Shown: piece after piece, positions 48,668 to 58,934 of the stretch
Layout: the number at the start of each line of letters is the position of its first letter
Position numbering within the stretch: the stretch's first letter is position 1
Assembly: GCA_030849965.1 (NCBI GenBank)
Contig: JAVDKL010000003.1
Coordinates: 372,001-436,000 of the forward strand
Direction of reading: 5' to 3'
DNA length: 64,000 nt
From: Schauerella fraxinea
GTDB lineage: Bacteria; Pseudomonadota; Gammaproteobacteria; Burkholderiales; Burkholderiaceae_B
Made by a program: the position numbers and the translations under genes
Notes under the pieces: model-generated
Database searches by the model: none
What the model saw: only the letters and a program-made list of their open reading frames with translations
What the model was told of the DNA's origin: nothing

Positions 48668-49900
48668 ATGTCTTCCATGCCGTCCTTACATACGCCTGCT
48701 GCATCTCAAACCGGGCTTTCGCTGCCCTTGACCCTGCTCCTGGCTGCCGGTGCCGGTCTTGCCGTGGCCTCGCTTTATTACAGCCAACCCATGTTGGGCG
48801 TGCTTGGCGCCGATATCGGCGCATCGGATCAAGCCGTGGGTTTTGTACCGACGCTCACGCAGTTGGGCTACGCAATGGGCATCCTGTTGCTCGCGCCGTT
48901 GGGCGACCGGTACGACCGCCGTCGCATCATCCTGATTAAAGCGGCAGTGCTGGTGGCGGCGTTGTTGGCGGGCGGTATGGCGCCCGGTATCGGCATGCTG
49001 CTGGCCGCCAGTCTTGCGATCGGTCTTTCGGCCACCCTGGCCCAGGATATCGTGCCGGCGGCCGCCACACTCGCACCCGAAGCGCATCGCGGCAAGGTGG
49101 TCGGAACGGTGATGACGGGGCTGCTGCTGGGCATCTTGCTTTCACGCGTCGTGAGCGGGTTCGTGGCCGAGCATTTCGGTTGGCGCGCGATGTTTATGGG
49201 AGCAGCGGCAAGCATTGCCCTGATCGGCATGGCCGCCGCGCGCGGGTTGCCGCGGTTTCAGCCGACCACACAGCTCGCCTATTCGGCGTTGTTGGGGTCT
49301 TTGGGCCAGTTGTGGCGCAAGCATTCGGCGTTGCGCCGCGCGGCGCTGTCGCAGGGGTTGCTGTCGGTGGGCTTCAGCGCGTTCTGGTCGACATTGGCCG
49401 TGATGTTGCACGGTGAGCCGTTTCATTTGGGAAGTGCTGCGGCGGGTGCCTTCGGCTTGGCCGGTGCGGCCGGCGCATTGGCTGCGCCGTTGGCGGGGCG
49501 CATCGCGGATCGCCGCGGCCCTGAGCTCGTGACGCGGTTGGGCACCGGTTTGGCAGCCGTGTCGTTTGCGGCGATGCTGTTGTCGCCCTTGCTTTCGGCG
49601 CAATCGCAGATTGCTTTGATCGTTGCCAGCGCGATCGGCTTCGACCTCGGCATTCAGGCGGCGCTGATCGCGCATCAGTCCATTGTCTACAGCATCGAGC
49701 CCGGCGCACGCAGCCGGTTGAACGCAGTGCTGTTCGTACTGGTGTTTATCGGCATGGCGGTGGGCGCTGCGCTGGGCAGCGTGCTGCTGGCCCAGTGGGG
49801 ATGGATGGCGGTGGCCGCGCTGTCGACGGCTGCGGCGTTGGGCGCATTGATTGTGCGGCTATGGCCGAGCCGGGCGCCGATCACGGTCGCGGCGGCGTGA
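48668..49900 (+). CDS. MFS transporter (YnfM/drug-efflux type)
   Basis: 410 residues, 12 predicted membrane helices. Starts at ATG 48668; motif A-like APLGDRYDRRRIILIKA between helices 2 and 3, and LYYSQPMLGVLGADIG in helix 1, which is typical of the YnfM/Bcr-like group. Possible efflux or export role with the divergent LysR regulator. Confidence 0.88.
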   Translation: MSSMPSLHTPAASQTGLSLPLTLLLAAGAGLAVASLYYSQPMLGVLGADIGASDQAVGFVPTLTQLGYAMGILLLAPLGDRYDRRRIILIKAAVLVAALLAGGMAPGIGMLLAASLAIGLSATLAQDIVPAAATLAPEAHRGKVVGTVMTGLLLGILLSRVVSGFVAEHFGWRAMFMGAAASIALIGMAAARGLPRFQPTTQLAYSALLGSLGQLWRKHSALRRAALSQGLLSVGFSAFWSTLAVMLHGEPFHLGSAAAGAFGLAGAAGALAAPLAGRIADRRGPELVTRLGTGLAAVSFAAMLLSPLLSAQSQIALIVASAIGFDLGIQAALIAHQSIVYSIEPGARSRLNAVLFVLVFIGMAVGAALGSVLLAQWGWMAVAALSTAAALGALIVRLWPSRAPITVAAA

Positions 49901-49955
49901 CATCCTAGAGTGGGCGACGTGCGTGCTTCAAGGCGCTCCGGCGCGGCGCCTGCGT

Positions 49956-50894
49956 TTAATGACGCGGGCGCCGCACCAGAATCGATTTGCCGAAAATGCT
50001 CTCGACCATTTCAACCGCCATGACCGCCGTCTGATTGCGCACGTCCAGCGCGGGGTTGAGTTCAACGATGTCGAGCGACCCCACGCGTCCGCAATCCGCG
50101 ATCATTTCCATGCACAGTTGCGCTTCGCGATACGTCGGGCCGCCGGAAACGGTCGTGCCCACGCCGGGTGCGAATTGAGGGTCGAGAAAATCGACGTCGA
50201 AGCTCACGTGCAGATGGGTGTTGTCGTCGATGTTTTCCAGCGCCTGCGTCATGACTTCGCGCATGCCGAGTTCGTCGATCGCGCGCATGTCGAAGACTTC
50301 GATGCCGGCATCGTGGATAAATTCGCGTTCACCATCGTCCACACTGCGAATACCTACTTGCCGCACTTGGTCGGGCGTGATCGCCGGCGTGTGGCCGCCG
50401 ATCGAGGTGAGCAGATCGACGCCGTGGCCGCACAGCACGGCCACCGGCATACCGTGCGTATTGCCGGTGGGTGTGAGCACGCTGGTGTTGAAGTCGCTGT
50501 GAGCATCCAGCCATAGCACGCGCAAGGTTTTGCCGGTGTCGCGGCAGTGACGTGCGGCGGCGCTTACCGAGCCTATCCCCAAGCAGTGGTCGCCGCCCAG
50601 CATGATGGGCATGCGATTGGCCTGAAGTTCGGCATAGACGGCGTCGTGCACGGCCACGTTCCAGGCTGCCGTCTCCTGCAGATGGCGAAAGCCATCTACC
50701 GGCGGCAGCCACGGATTGAGCGGGCCGCTCAAGTCGCCCCGATCTTCCACATGCAGCCCGCGCCGCAGCAACGCTTCGGTCAGGCCTGCCACGCGCAGGG
50801 CTTGCGGGCCCATCGAGGCGCCGCGCACGCTGGCGCCCACATCGGTGGGCGCGCCAATCAGCGACACGCCGTCGCAAACAAGGGGCAGGATCAT
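49956..50894 (-). CDS. Arginase-type ureohydrolase
   Basis: 312 residues. Binuclear Mn motifs of the ureohydrolase family: [20 protein letters not shown] and [10 protein letters not shown]-terminal [21 protein letters not shown] is the arginase (rather than agmatinase) form. Splits arginine or another guanidino acid into urea and an amino acid. Last gene of the minus-strand catabolic cluster; 33 bp separate it from the dehydrogenase gene upstream. Confidence 0.9.
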   Translation of the reverse strand: MILPLVCDGVSLIGAPTDVGASVRGASMGPQALRVAGLTEALLRRGLHVEDRGDLSGPLNPWLPPVDGFRHLQETAAWNVAVHDAVYAELQANRMPIMLGGDHCLGIGSVSAAARHCRDTGKTLRVLWLDAHSDFNTSVLTPTGNTHGMPVAVLCGHGVDLLTSIGGHTPAITPDQVRQVGIRSVDDGEREFIHDAGIEVFDMRAIDELGMREVMTQALENIDDNTHLHVSFDVDFLDPQFAPGVGTTVSGGPTYREAQLCMEMIADCGRVGSLDIVELNPALDVRNQTAVMAVEMVESIFGKSILVRRPRH

Positions 50895-50927
50895 GGCTTC
50901 AGACTTCTAAATAGTGCGAGCATAGCG

Positions 50928-51869
50928 TCAATAGCCGCGCGTCGGATCGACCGCGGCATGCAGGGGCAGACCCGCATCCAGGCGGCGTACGTTGTCGAGC
51001 ACTTGCCCCACGATCGCCTCGTCGTTGGCGACCGCGGCAATGTGCGGGGTGACGATCAGGTTGGGGGCGTCCCACAGCGGATCGGTGGCAGGCAAGGGCT
51101 CTTGCGGGAACACATCCACCAAGGCGCCGCGAAGCTGCCCCGAGCGCAGTGCGGTTTGCAGATCCTCCGCATCGAGATGCGCTCCGCGGCCGCAGTGAAT
51201 CAGCGTCGCGCCGTGCGGCAAGGCATCAAACACTTCTCGATCGAGGATGCCGGTGGTATCCGGTGTGAGCGGGAGCAGACAGACGAGGATGTCGACCTGC
51301 GCCAGAAACGCGTCGCGTTGCGCCTGGCCGTGATACATCGCCACGTTCGGCAACGACTTCTCCGAGCGCGACCAGCCGCTTACACGAAAGCCTGCATGCG
51401 CGAGCAGAGTGGCCACATGCGCGCCCAGTACGCCCACGCCCATGATGCCAACGGTGCACGTCGATGCAGGGTGCTGCAACACGCGGCGCCAGGTTTTGCC
51501 GGCCTGATCGCGCAGCATCGCGTCGAACTGCCGATGAAAATGCAGGGCGCCCCACAGCACGTATTGCGCCATGCTGTCGGCCAGATCGGGATCGACGATG
51601 CGGCACACGTGTACGGCAGGCAGACCGGGGTACGCGAGGATATTGTCGGCGCCCGCGCCGATGCTGTGCACCAGTTTCAGGTTGGTGAACGGGTCGAGCG
51701 AGCCGGGGGCGGGCCGCCACGATACGACCACGTCGACCGCTGCAGGATCGCCCAGCGCCTCGGCGCCGACGATGCGCCAGGCTGGCGCACGGTCGGCCGC
51801 CAGTTGGGCCAGGCGAGGCAGGTCGCGGCTTTGACCCACGAACGCAATGGTGCCGGTACGTGGGGTCAT
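50928..51869 (-). CDS. D-2-hydroxyacid dehydrogenase (glyoxylate/hydroxypyruvate reductase type)
   Basis: 313 residues. NAD(P)-binding VGIMGVGVLGAHVATLL with WSRSEKS after strand 2 (NADP-like), and the catalytic Arg-Glu-His set in IHCGRGAHLD, VFPQEPLP and TPHIAAVAND. Closest in look to GhrA. It reduces a 2-keto acid. Overlaps the aldolase gene by 4 nt, so coupled. Confidence 0.88.
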   Translation of the reverse strand: MTPRTGTIAFVGQSRDLPRLAQLAADRAPAWRIVGAEALGDPAAVDVVVSWRPAPGSLDPFTNLKLVHSIGAGADNILAYPGLPAVHVCRIVDPDLADSMAQYVLWGALHFHRQFDAMLRDQAGKTWRRVLQHPASTCTVGIMGVGVLGAHVATLLAHAGFRVSGWSRSEKSLPNVAMYHGQAQRDAFLAQVDILVCLLPLTPDTTGILDREVFDALPHGATLIHCGRGAHLDAEDLQTALRSGQLRGALVDVFPQEPLPATDPLWDAPNLIVTPHIAAVANDEAIVGQVLDNVRRLDAGLPLHAAVDPTRGY

Positions 51870-52636
51870 GCGCGATAGTCCTCGTCGATCAGGCGCAATG
51901 CGGCGGCCCAGGCGAGCTGGTTGATGGCGTCGGCGGCGTCGTCCACATACTGGGCGGCTGTCTTTCGGCAGACGGCTTCGGATGGCACGCGCAACTTCGC
52001 GCCGCCGGCCTGTGCGTGAATTTGCGCCTGGCAGGCGGCTTCGAGAAAATAGATTTCATGAAAGGCCTCGGCGGCGCTGGGTCCGCCCACCAGCAATCCG
52101 TGGTTGCGCAGGATCATGGCGCGGTTCGATCCCAGGTCGCGCACCAGCCGTTCGCGCTCGCCGAGATCCAGCGCGATGCCTTCGTAGTCGTGATAACTGA
52201 GGCACCCGTAAAACTTGAGGGCATGCTGGCTGATCGGCAGCAAGCCGTCTTCTTGCGCGGCCACGCCGATGCCGGCCGCCGTGTGGGTGTGAATCACGTA
52301 GTTCAGATCGGGCCGAGCATGATGGATGGCCGAGTGAATGGTGAAGCCGGCCGCATTTACATCGCGGTCGGAGGCGGCCACCGCGTTATCGCAGCGCTTG
52401 CCGTCATGATCGATCTTGATCAGGTCGGACGCCCGCATGTCCTTGAACAGCACGCCGTAGCGATTGATCAGGAACCGGTTGGATTCATCCGGCACGCGCG
52501 CCGTGATGTGCGTGTCGATCATATCGGTCATGCGAAAGTGCGCGATCACGCGATACAGCGCGGCCAGCTCGCAGCGCGTTTGCCATTCGGCCGGCGAGAC
52601 GTCGATGGGCGGAGCAGCGAGTGCGGCAGTAGTCAT
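51866..52636 (-). CDS. Class II aldolase/adducin-family protein
   Basis: 256 residues. Zn-binding His pair in VIHTHTAAGIG, third His in LRNHGLLVGG, and the substrate loop in DTHITARVPDE. Cleaves a hydroxy-keto acid or acts as a decarboxylase/dehydratase-like member of the family. Coupled to the following dehydrogenase gene; together they could process the carbon skeleton left after urea removal. Substrate unknown. Confidence 0.87.
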   Translation of the reverse strand: MTTAALAAPPIDVSPAEWQTRCELAALYRVIAHFRMTDMIDTHITARVPDESNRFLINRYGVLFKDMRASDLIKIDHDGKRCDNAVAASDRDVNAAGFTIHSAIHHARPDLNYVIHTHTAAGIGVAAQEDGLLPISQHALKFYGCLSYHDYEGIALDLGERERLVRDLGSNRAMILRNHGLLVGGPSAAEAFHEIYFLEAACQAQIHAQAGGAKLRVPSEAVCRKTAAQYVDDAADAINQLAWAAALRLIDEDYRA

Positions 52637-52729
52637 GCAACGATTCCGGAAAAGGGTTGCGCCCGCAACAGGGCGGGCGCTTCAGGCATTGGCGTCAAAA
52701 GATAGTCAAGGAAGGTCGACCGCCGACGT

Positions 52730-53563
52730 TTACTTGCCTTGATTCAATGCGGCATCGTAACGCGTGAAACCGAGGTCGTACTTCTTCAGCAGCGCGTCGT
52801 ATTCGCCATTGGCCTGCAGCGTTTTGATCGCCGCCAGGATCGCGTCGCGCACCTCGGGTTCTTTCTTCGACACGGGGATGCCCGTGATGGTGGCCAGGAA
52901 CGGATCGCCGATGGTGAGGTAGGTGTTGGGCTCGAGCTTTTTGAAGTAGGGCATGGTTTCGCTGCCTTGCACGCCCGCATCCAGGCGGCCGGATTTCAGC
53001 TGCGCGCGCGCGTCCACCGAGCCTTCCGTGCCGACGACGACAATGGCAGGCGCGCCGCGGGCCACGCAGTTGGCCTGGCTCCAGGTGGCGATTTGGGCGG
53101 GCCACGTGGTGTTGCGGCTGGCGCCCACGCGCTTGCCGCACAGATCGGGCAGGGTGCGAATATTGGCCTGCGCAGTGCTGAGGGTGTAGAACTGGGCGCC
53201 GGTGAGCAGATAGTCGATGAAGTCGGCGCTTTGCTGCCGCTCAGGCGTATCGGTGATCGCCACCATCGCCATATCGACGCGGCCGGTTGCCAGCGAGCTG
53301 AACACCTGCGAGAAGCTGGTCTCTTGCCATTCGACCTTCACGCCGAGTTGCTTGCCGATGGCATTGCCGAGTTCGATATCGAGGCCGGTGAGTTCGCCGG
53401 TCTCGATGTTCTTGTAGGCCAGCGGCGGATAGTTGGGGTTGGTGGCGATGACCAGTTTGCCGGCTTTCTTCAAGCGCTCCGGCGCATCCGAGGCGTGTGT
53501 CGTGGCGTTCAGACCCATGGTGCACGCCAGCGCGACCAGTGCGAGTGTGTTCGAGAGTTTCAT
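52730..53563 (-). CDS. ABC transporter substrate-binding protein (polar amino acid, SBP_bac_3)
   Basis: 277 residues; signal peptide to ATTHA-SDAPE. Mature part begins LVIATNPNYPPLAYKN and has ELTGLDIELGNAIGKQLG, DMAMVAITDTPERQ and GKRVGASR, the extracellular solute-binding family 3 pattern, fitting amino acids or guanidino compounds. Strong SD AAGGGGA before ATG 53563. Same direction as the ATPase gene 51 bp upstream. Confidence 0.92.
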   Translation of the reverse strand: MKLSNTLALVALACTMGLNATTHASDAPERLKKAGKLVIATNPNYPPLAYKNIETGELTGLDIELGNAIGKQLGVKVEWQETSFSQVFSSLATGRVDMAMVAITDTPERQQSADFIDYLLTGAQFYTLSTAQANIRTLPDLCGKRVGASRNTTWPAQIATWSQANCVARGAPAIVVVGTEGSVDARAQLKSGRLDAGVQGSETMPYFKKLEPNTYLTIGDPFLATITGIPVSKKEPEVRDAILAAIKTLQANGEYDALLKKYDLGFTRYDAALNQGK

Positions 53564-53614
53564 TTTTTCCCCTTGTGCGAAACGTGTTGAAAGGCAATGG
53601 TTGAATGCGCGCCG

Positions 53615-54388
53615 TCACAATACGGCGGCGATGAACGCCTGCGTGCGGCGCTCTTGCGGATGAACCAAGATCTGATCTGGCGGCCCCATTTCCACCACCA
53701 TGCCGGCGTCCATGAACACGACGCGGTTGGCCACTTCGCGGGCAAAGCCGAGCTCGTGCGTGACGACGATCATCGTCATGCCCGATTTCGCCAGATCGCG
53801 CATCACGGCGAGCACTTCGCCCACCAGTTCGGGATCGAGTGCCGACGTAGGCTCGTCGAACAGCATCAGTTTGGGCTTCATCGCCAAGGCCCGTGCGATG
53901 GCAATGCGTTGCTGTTGGCCGCCGGAAAGTTCGCTCGGATAGGCATCGGCCTTGTGCGACAGACCCACGCGGGCGAGCAGGGCCATGGCCTCTTCCTTCA
54001 CCTCGCGCTTGGGCCGGCGCTGCACGACCACCGGTCCTTCCATCAGGTTCTGTAGTGCCGTCATGTGGCCAAACAGATTGAAGCGTTGAAAGACCATGCC
54101 GCTATTGAGGCGCTGGCGCGCAATATCGGCATCGCCCAGGCGGCGCAGGCTGTTGCCCGTTTGCTTGAAACCCGAGAGTTCGCCGTCGATCCACACGGCG
54201 CCGCCATCCACCGTTTCCAGTTGGTTGATGCACCGCAGAAACGTGCTTTTGCCCGAGCCGGAGGGGCCGATGATGCACACGACTTCGCCGGCATCCACCT
54301 CCACATGCACGTCCTTGAGCGCCTGAAAGTCGCCGAAGTGTTTGGAGACGCCGTGCGCCACCACCATTTTTTGTGCGTGCTGCATCAT
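53615..54388 (-). CDS. Amino acid ABC transporter ATP-binding protein (GlnQ/HisP type)
   Basis: 257 residues: Walker [13 protein letters not shown], signature [15 protein letters not shown], Walker [15 protein letters not shown], switch His in [17 protein letters not shown] directly before ATG 54388; overlaps the permease stop by 4 nt. Confidence 0.96.
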   Translation of the reverse strand: MMQHAQKMVVAHGVSKHFGDFQALKDVHVEVDAGEVVCIIGPSGSGKSTFLRCINQLETVDGGAVWIDGELSGFKQTGNSLRRLGDADIARQRLNSGMVFQRFNLFGHMTALQNLMEGPVVVQRRPKREVKEEAMALLARVGLSHKADAYPSELSGGQQQRIAIARALAMKPKLMLFDEPTSALDPELVGEVLAVMRDLAKSGMTMIVVTHELGFAREVANRVVFMDAGMVVEMGPPDQILVHPQERRTQAFIAAVL

Positions 54389-55341
54389 GCCTCCCGTCCG
54401 CTGGCGGGGCCGGTGGCGCCCGGTGCAAGGGCCGGCACCGCCACGCCCGATGGGGTCTTGTCGATCGGGCCGGCGGCCGCGCGTTTGCGGGCACGGCCCT
54501 GCGCGAAGGCCTTTTCGAGAAAGTGCTGGCCAATCGAAAATAGCGTGACCACGAACAAATACCAGATCGTGGCAACGATCAACAGTTCGATTACCCGCCC
54601 GTTGGCGAAGTAGATGGTTTGCGCGTTGTGCAAAATCTCCGAAAACTGGATCACGCTCGCGACTGAGGTCAGCTTGATCATGCTGATGACTTCATTGCCC
54701 ACGGGCGGGATGATCACGCGCATCGCTTGCGGCAACACAATGCGGCGCAGCGCGGTCAAGCGCGTCATGCCGATGGCTTGCGCGGCTTCGATCTGACCGT
54801 CGTCCACCGACAGGATGCCGCCGCGCACGACTTCGGCCGTGTAGGCGCCCTGACCGATGCCCAGGCCCAGCAACGCGGCCATGAAGGGAGTTATCAGATC
54901 CACCGTACGCATTTCGAAGCCAGGCACGCCCAAGGTGGGAAAGATCAGCGCGAGGTTGAACCACAGCAGCAGTTGCAGCAGCAGCGGCGTGCCCCGAAAG
55001 AACCAGATATAGAACTTCGCGACCGCCCGCACGACGGGATTGGGCGACATGTACATGATCGCGAAGATCACCCCCAGCACGATGCCGAGCGTCATGGCGT
55101 ACACCGTCATGGCGAGCGTATTGACGAGGCCTTGCAGAATCACTTTGGCGGTGAGAAAGCGCGCCACGATGGGCCATTCGATCTGGCCTTGGGCAAACGC
55201 CTTGATGATGAACGCGAAGATGACCACGATGACTGCAATCGATACCCAGCGGCCATAGTGCAACTTGGGAATCACGCGCAGATGATCGATGGCGTACGGC
55301 GACCGGCCGTCAGCCTGCTGCAGAGGGCGTTGCGGGGTCAT
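54385..55341 (-). CDS. Amino acid ABC transporter permease
   Basis: 318 residues from ATG 55341 (GAGGAA 5 nt upstream). HEQR-type permease with the EAA loop [22 protein letters not shown], and [15 protein letters not shown] in the domain typical of polar amino acid importers. Only one permease gene, so it probably acts as a homodimer. Long N- and C-terminal tails (about 45 and 50 residues) are unusual. Starts 1 bp after the lyase stop. Confidence 0.93.
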   Translation of the reverse strand: MTPQRPLQQADGRSPYAIDHLRVIPKLHYGRWVSIAVIVVIFAFIIKAFAQGQIEWPIVARFLTAKVILQGLVNTLAMTVYAMTLGIVLGVIFAIMYMSPNPVVRAVAKFYIWFFRGTPLLLQLLLWFNLALIFPTLGVPGFEMRTVDLITPFMAALLGLGIGQGAYTAEVVRGGILSVDDGQIEAAQAIGMTRLTALRRIVLPQAMRVIIPPVGNEVISMIKLTSVASVIQFSEILHNAQTIYFANGRVIELLIVATIWYLFVVTLFSIGQHFLEKAFAQGRARKRAAAGPIDKTPSGVAVPALAPGATGPASGREA

Positions 55342-55342
55342 A

Positions 55343-56776
55343 TCAGTTCCTCTTCGCCATGGGGCCGTCGTAGGAAGCGGCCCACACCGATTGCGTGTGC
55401 ACCACGTGGCGCAGGCGGCTGATCTGCATGCTGACCTGTGCGGTGGCGGTGCCGCCGTAGCCGCTGCGCGCTTCGATGGCCGATTCCAGGGTGAGTTGAG
55501 CCAGCACGCCTTGGCCCAGCCGCGGATCGACGCGGGCAAGATCGTCGGTCGTCAACCCTTCGAGATCCTTGCCGTGTTCTTCGCAGTACTTGACGAGCGC
55601 ACCGGTAATTTCATGGGCGGTGGCAAACGGCACGCCCTGGCGAGCGAGCCAATCCGCCACCTCGGTGGCCAGCGTAAAACCCTTGCTCGCATCATGGCGC
55701 ACGCGGGCGGCGTCGACCTTCATGGTGCGGATCATGCCGGCCATCGCGGGCAAGATCTTATGCAGCGCATCGATGGCGTCGAAGGTGGTGTGCTTGTCTT
55801 CGGCCAGATCGCGGTTGTAGGCCAGCGGCAGGCCTTTCAACGCAATCAGCATGGTGTTCATGGCGCCGATCAGGCGTGCCGCACGGCCGCGCGTGAGTTC
55901 GGCGATATCGGGATTTTTCTTTTGCGGCATGATGGAGCTGCCGGTGGAGAAGCTATCGTCCAGCCGCACCCAGCTGAACTGATACGAACTCCACAAGGTG
56001 ACCTCTTCGCACAGGCGCGACAGATTCACGCCCAGCATGGCGGCGGCAAACAGGAACTCGGCCACGTGGTCGCGGCTGCCTACGGCGTCGATCGAATTTT
56101 CACAGGGGCTGTCGTAGCCCAATTCGGCGGCGGACAACTCCGGGCTGGTGACGATGGCGGAGCCCGCCAGGGCGGCCGCGCCCAGGGGCGAGCGCGCGTT
56201 GCGGCGGTCCCAGTCCATCAGGCGCGAGATGTCGCGTGAGAACCCTTGGGCATGGGCAAGCAACTGATGCGCAAACAGCACCGGCTGCGCGGCTTGCAGG
56301 TGCGTGAATCCCGGCGCGATGGTGGTCATATGCGTATCGGCCTGGCCGATCAGGGCCTGCTGCAAGGCGAGCAGTTCTTGCACCAGGCCACGTGCCTCGA
56401 CGCGCAGATAGAGCTTGAGGTTATTGGCTGCCTGATCGTTGCGCGACCGCCCGGCGCGCAGCTTGGCGCCCACATCGCCCAACCGTTCGACCAGCAACCG
56501 CTCCATGAAGGTGTGCACATCTTCGTCGCCCGGCACGGGCAGCAGGTCACCGGCGGCCACGCCTGCGCGCAAGTCGTCGAGCGTGCTGACGATGGCATCG
56601 CGTTCGGCGTTGGTTAGCAATCCGGCGCGGCCCAGTTCGCGGGCGTGCGCTTGCGAGGCCACGATGTCGAAGGGCGCGAGGCGGAAATGACTGGCATCGC
56701 CGCGCGATAGGGTCATCAGGGCCTCATCCGGGCCGGATCGAAAGCGGGCGCCCCACAATCGGGTGTCTTGCGTCAT
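55343..56776 (-). CDS. Argininosuccinate lyase-family enzyme
   Basis: 477 residues from ATG 56776 (AGAGGA 8 nt upstream; a TTG 6 nt earlier would place that site too close). Fumarase/ASL superfamily signature GSSIMPQKKNPD with catalytic Ser, plus RAGRSRNDQAAN and GFTHLQAAQPVLFAHQ, all as in ArgH. Eliminates fumarate from argininosuccinate or a related N-succinyl compound. Its place in an uptake and ureohydrolase operon suggests a catabolic paralogue of argH, though a biosynthetic role cannot be excluded. Confidence 0.85.
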   Translation of the reverse strand: MTQDTRLWGARFRSGPDEALMTLSRGDASHFRLAPFDIVASQAHARELGRAGLLTNAERDAIVSTLDDLRAGVAAGDLLPVPGDEDVHTFMERLLVERLGDVGAKLRAGRSRNDQAANNLKLYLRVEARGLVQELLALQQALIGQADTHMTTIAPGFTHLQAAQPVLFAHQLLAHAQGFSRDISRLMDWDRRNARSPLGAAALAGSAIVTSPELSAAELGYDSPCENSIDAVGSRDHVAEFLFAAAMLGVNLSRLCEEVTLWSSYQFSWVRLDDSFSTGSSIMPQKKNPDIAELTRGRAARLIGAMNTMLIALKGLPLAYNRDLAEDKHTTFDAIDALHKILPAMAGMIRTMKVDAARVRHDASKGFTLATEVADWLARQGVPFATAHEITGALVKYCEEHGKDLEGLTTDDLARVDPRLGQGVLAQLTLESAIEARSGYGGTATAQVSMQISRLRHVVHTQSVWAASYDGPMAKRN

Positions 56777-56872
56777 CGTCAATATCCTCTTGATGCTGTT
56801 TGGGGTCGCCGACGTCTGCGTGCCGGTCGTGCTTGATGTATCGACGTGGCGCGTGATGCGCGTGGTCGGTGA

Positions 56873-57826
56873 CTACGGGCGGCAATCCACGCCGGGAAAC
56901 ACACACAGGATTTCGTAGGCGAGGTTGGCCGCCAATAGGGCGGTGGCCGATCCAGCGTCGTAAGGCGGGCTCACTTCAACCAGGTCGGCGCCCACGATAT
57001 CGAGCCCGCGCATGCCGCGAATGATTTCCAGTGCTTGCGGCACCGTCAGACCGCCGATCTCGGGCGTGCCGGTGCCCGGCGCATAAGCGGGGTCGATGCC
57101 ATCGATGTCGAAGGTGAGATACACGGGGCCCGCGCCCACGCGCGCACGCACTTCTTCCATCAGCGGTGTGAGCGAGCGGTTCCAGCATTCTTCGGCCTGC
57201 ACCACACGGAAGCCCTGGCGGCGGCACCAGTCGAAGTCATCGGCCTCATATCCCGTGCCGCGCAGTCCGATCTGCACCACGCGATTGCAATCGAGCAAGC
57301 CTTCTTCGACGGCGCGCCGAAAGGGCGTGCCGTGCGCAATTTTCTCGCCGTTCATGGTGTCGTTCACATCGGCGTGCGCGTCCACATGCACCAGACCCAC
57401 GGGGCCGTGTTTGCGATGGATGGCGCGCAGGATGGGCAAGGTCATCGTGTGATCGCCACCCAGCGCAATGGCCTTGCAGTCGGCATCGAGTATGCGGCGA
57501 TAGCCTTGTTCGATCTTGGCCACCGAGTCGAGCAGGCTATAGGGATTGGTGGCGATATCGCCCAGGTCGCCCACGTTCAGGCAATCGAAGGGCGCCGCGC
57601 GTGTGGCCATGTTGTAGGGGCGAATCATCACCGATTCGGCGCGAATCTGGCGCGGGCCGAAGCGGGTGCCCGAGCGGTTCGACGTGCCCACGTCCAGGGG
57701 CACGCCCACGAAGCCGATATCGAGCGGTGCGGGATCCACGCAATGCGGCAGGCGCATCATCGTGGCGATACCGCCAAAACGCGGCATCTCGTTACCGCCC
57801 AACGGCTGATTGAAAGGGGTGCCCAT
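56873..57826 (-). CDS. Agmatinase-family ureohydrolase
   Basis: 317 residues. Mn motifs GGDHTMTLP, HVDAHADVND and TFDIDGIDPAYAPGTGTPE, the last being the agmatinase/guanidinobutyrase form. Hydrolyses a guanidino compound to urea plus amine or amino acid. First gene of the minus-strand cluster, divergent from the LysR at 57962. With the arginase-type gene at 49956 the cluster has two different ureohydrolases. Confidence 0.9.
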   Translation of the reverse strand: MGTPFNQPLGGNEMPRFGGIATMMRLPHCVDPAPLDIGFVGVPLDVGTSNRSGTRFGPRQIRAESVMIRPYNMATRAAPFDCLNVGDLGDIATNPYSLLDSVAKIEQGYRRILDADCKAIALGGDHTMTLPILRAIHRKHGPVGLVHVDAHADVNDTMNGEKIAHGTPFRRAVEEGLLDCNRVVQIGLRGTGYEADDFDWCRRQGFRVVQAEECWNRSLTPLMEEVRARVGAGPVYLTFDIDGIDPAYAPGTGTPEIGGLTVPQALEIIRGMRGLDIVGADLVEVSPPYDAGSATALLAANLAYEILCVFPGVDCRP

Positions 57827-57961
57827 GCGTCGCTAGCCTCGCTCGAAATCGTATTGCGGAGCATCGAGTCTAGCGATGGCCGGGTCGCGAAACTATACTC
57901 ATCTGACGATGATCACATCGATATGGATCAATGTAATGGCGAGAATATTAGGGTTTCTACC

Positions 57962-58915
57962 ATGATCAGCAATGTTTCCGATTTGGATATCCGATTGATC
58001 CGAATCTTTCTCGCCATCGTCGAAGCCAATGGCATCTCGGCGGCCCAATCCAAACTCAATGTGGGTCAGTCCACGCTCAGCACGCAGCTCAACACGCTGG
58101 AAACGCGCCTGGGGTTTCGCTTGTGCGATCGCGGACGAGGCGGCTTTCGCCTGACTGCCAAGGGCGAGAAGTTTGCCGTGTCGGCGCATCGCCTGCTGGA
58201 TGCACTGACCGAGTTCGGGCTCGAAACGCAGAGCATGGAGAAGAAACTGGTGGGCACGTTGCACATCGGGCTGATCGGGCACATTCCGGCGGGTGACAAC
58301 ACGCGCCTGAGCGGAGCAATCCGGCTCTTCAGGCAACGCGACGAGGCCGTGCGCCTGAATCTGATCGTGCGTTCGCCCAACGAACTTGAGGAAATGCTGC
58401 TCAACGGCAATATCCAGATCGCGATCGGCTACTTCTGGCGACGGGTGGCCAGCTTGCGCTACACACCGTTGCTGGTCGAGCGGCAGGTGGCGTATTGCGG
58501 GGCGGGCCATCCGTTGTTTGGCCAGGCGGGCGAGGTGGACCCGGAAGTGGCGGCGGCGCACAACTGGGCGTGGCGCGGCTATCCCACGCCTAAAGGCCAT
58601 CCCCAGATCCCCCAGCGCAATATCACGGCGGTCACGAGCAATATGGAGGCGATGTCGATCCTGATTCTGTCGGGGCAGCATCTGGGGTATCTGCCCGAAG
58701 AGGTTGGCGACTACTACGTCGCGCGCGGCGAGATGGCTGCACTCAACCCCAGGAAGATGTCGTATCGGGTGACGATTCACGTGGTCACCAGCCACGAGGC
58801 GGAAGATCGCGAGATGGTGGCGGCGTTTCTGAGCGACCTCACCTCGGTGCAGCCCGATCCCGCGCGAATCGGCCGGCCGCGGGTGCCGATCGGCGCCGCG
58901 CAAGGTATTCTCTGA
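57962..58915 (+). CDS. LysR-family transcriptional regulator
   Basis: 317 residues from ATG 57962; the long frame upstream is antisense to agmatinase. HTH around ANGISAAQSKLNVGQSTLSTQLNTLE; substrate domain with GTLHIGLIGHIP. Divergent from the guanidino cluster with a 135-bp spacer containing AT-rich dyads (ATCGATAT near 57917), so it likely controls that cluster. Confidence 0.9.
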   Translation: MISNVSDLDIRLIRIFLAIVEANGISAAQSKLNVGQSTLSTQLNTLETRLGFRLCDRGRGGFRLTAKGEKFAVSAHRLLDALTEFGLETQSMEKKLVGTLHIGLIGHIPAGDNTRLSGAIRLFRQRDEAVRLNLIVRSPNELEEMLLNGNIQIAIGYFWRRVASLRYTPLLVERQVAYCGAGHPLFGQAGEVDPEVAAAHNWAWRGYPTPKGHPQIPQRNITAVTSNMEAMSILILSGQHLGYLPEEVGDYYVARGEMAALNPRKMSYRVTIHVVTSHEAEDREMVAAFLSDLTSVQPDPARIGRPRVPIGAAQGIL

Positions 58916-58934
58916 CGGACAAACAGGGGACGTC

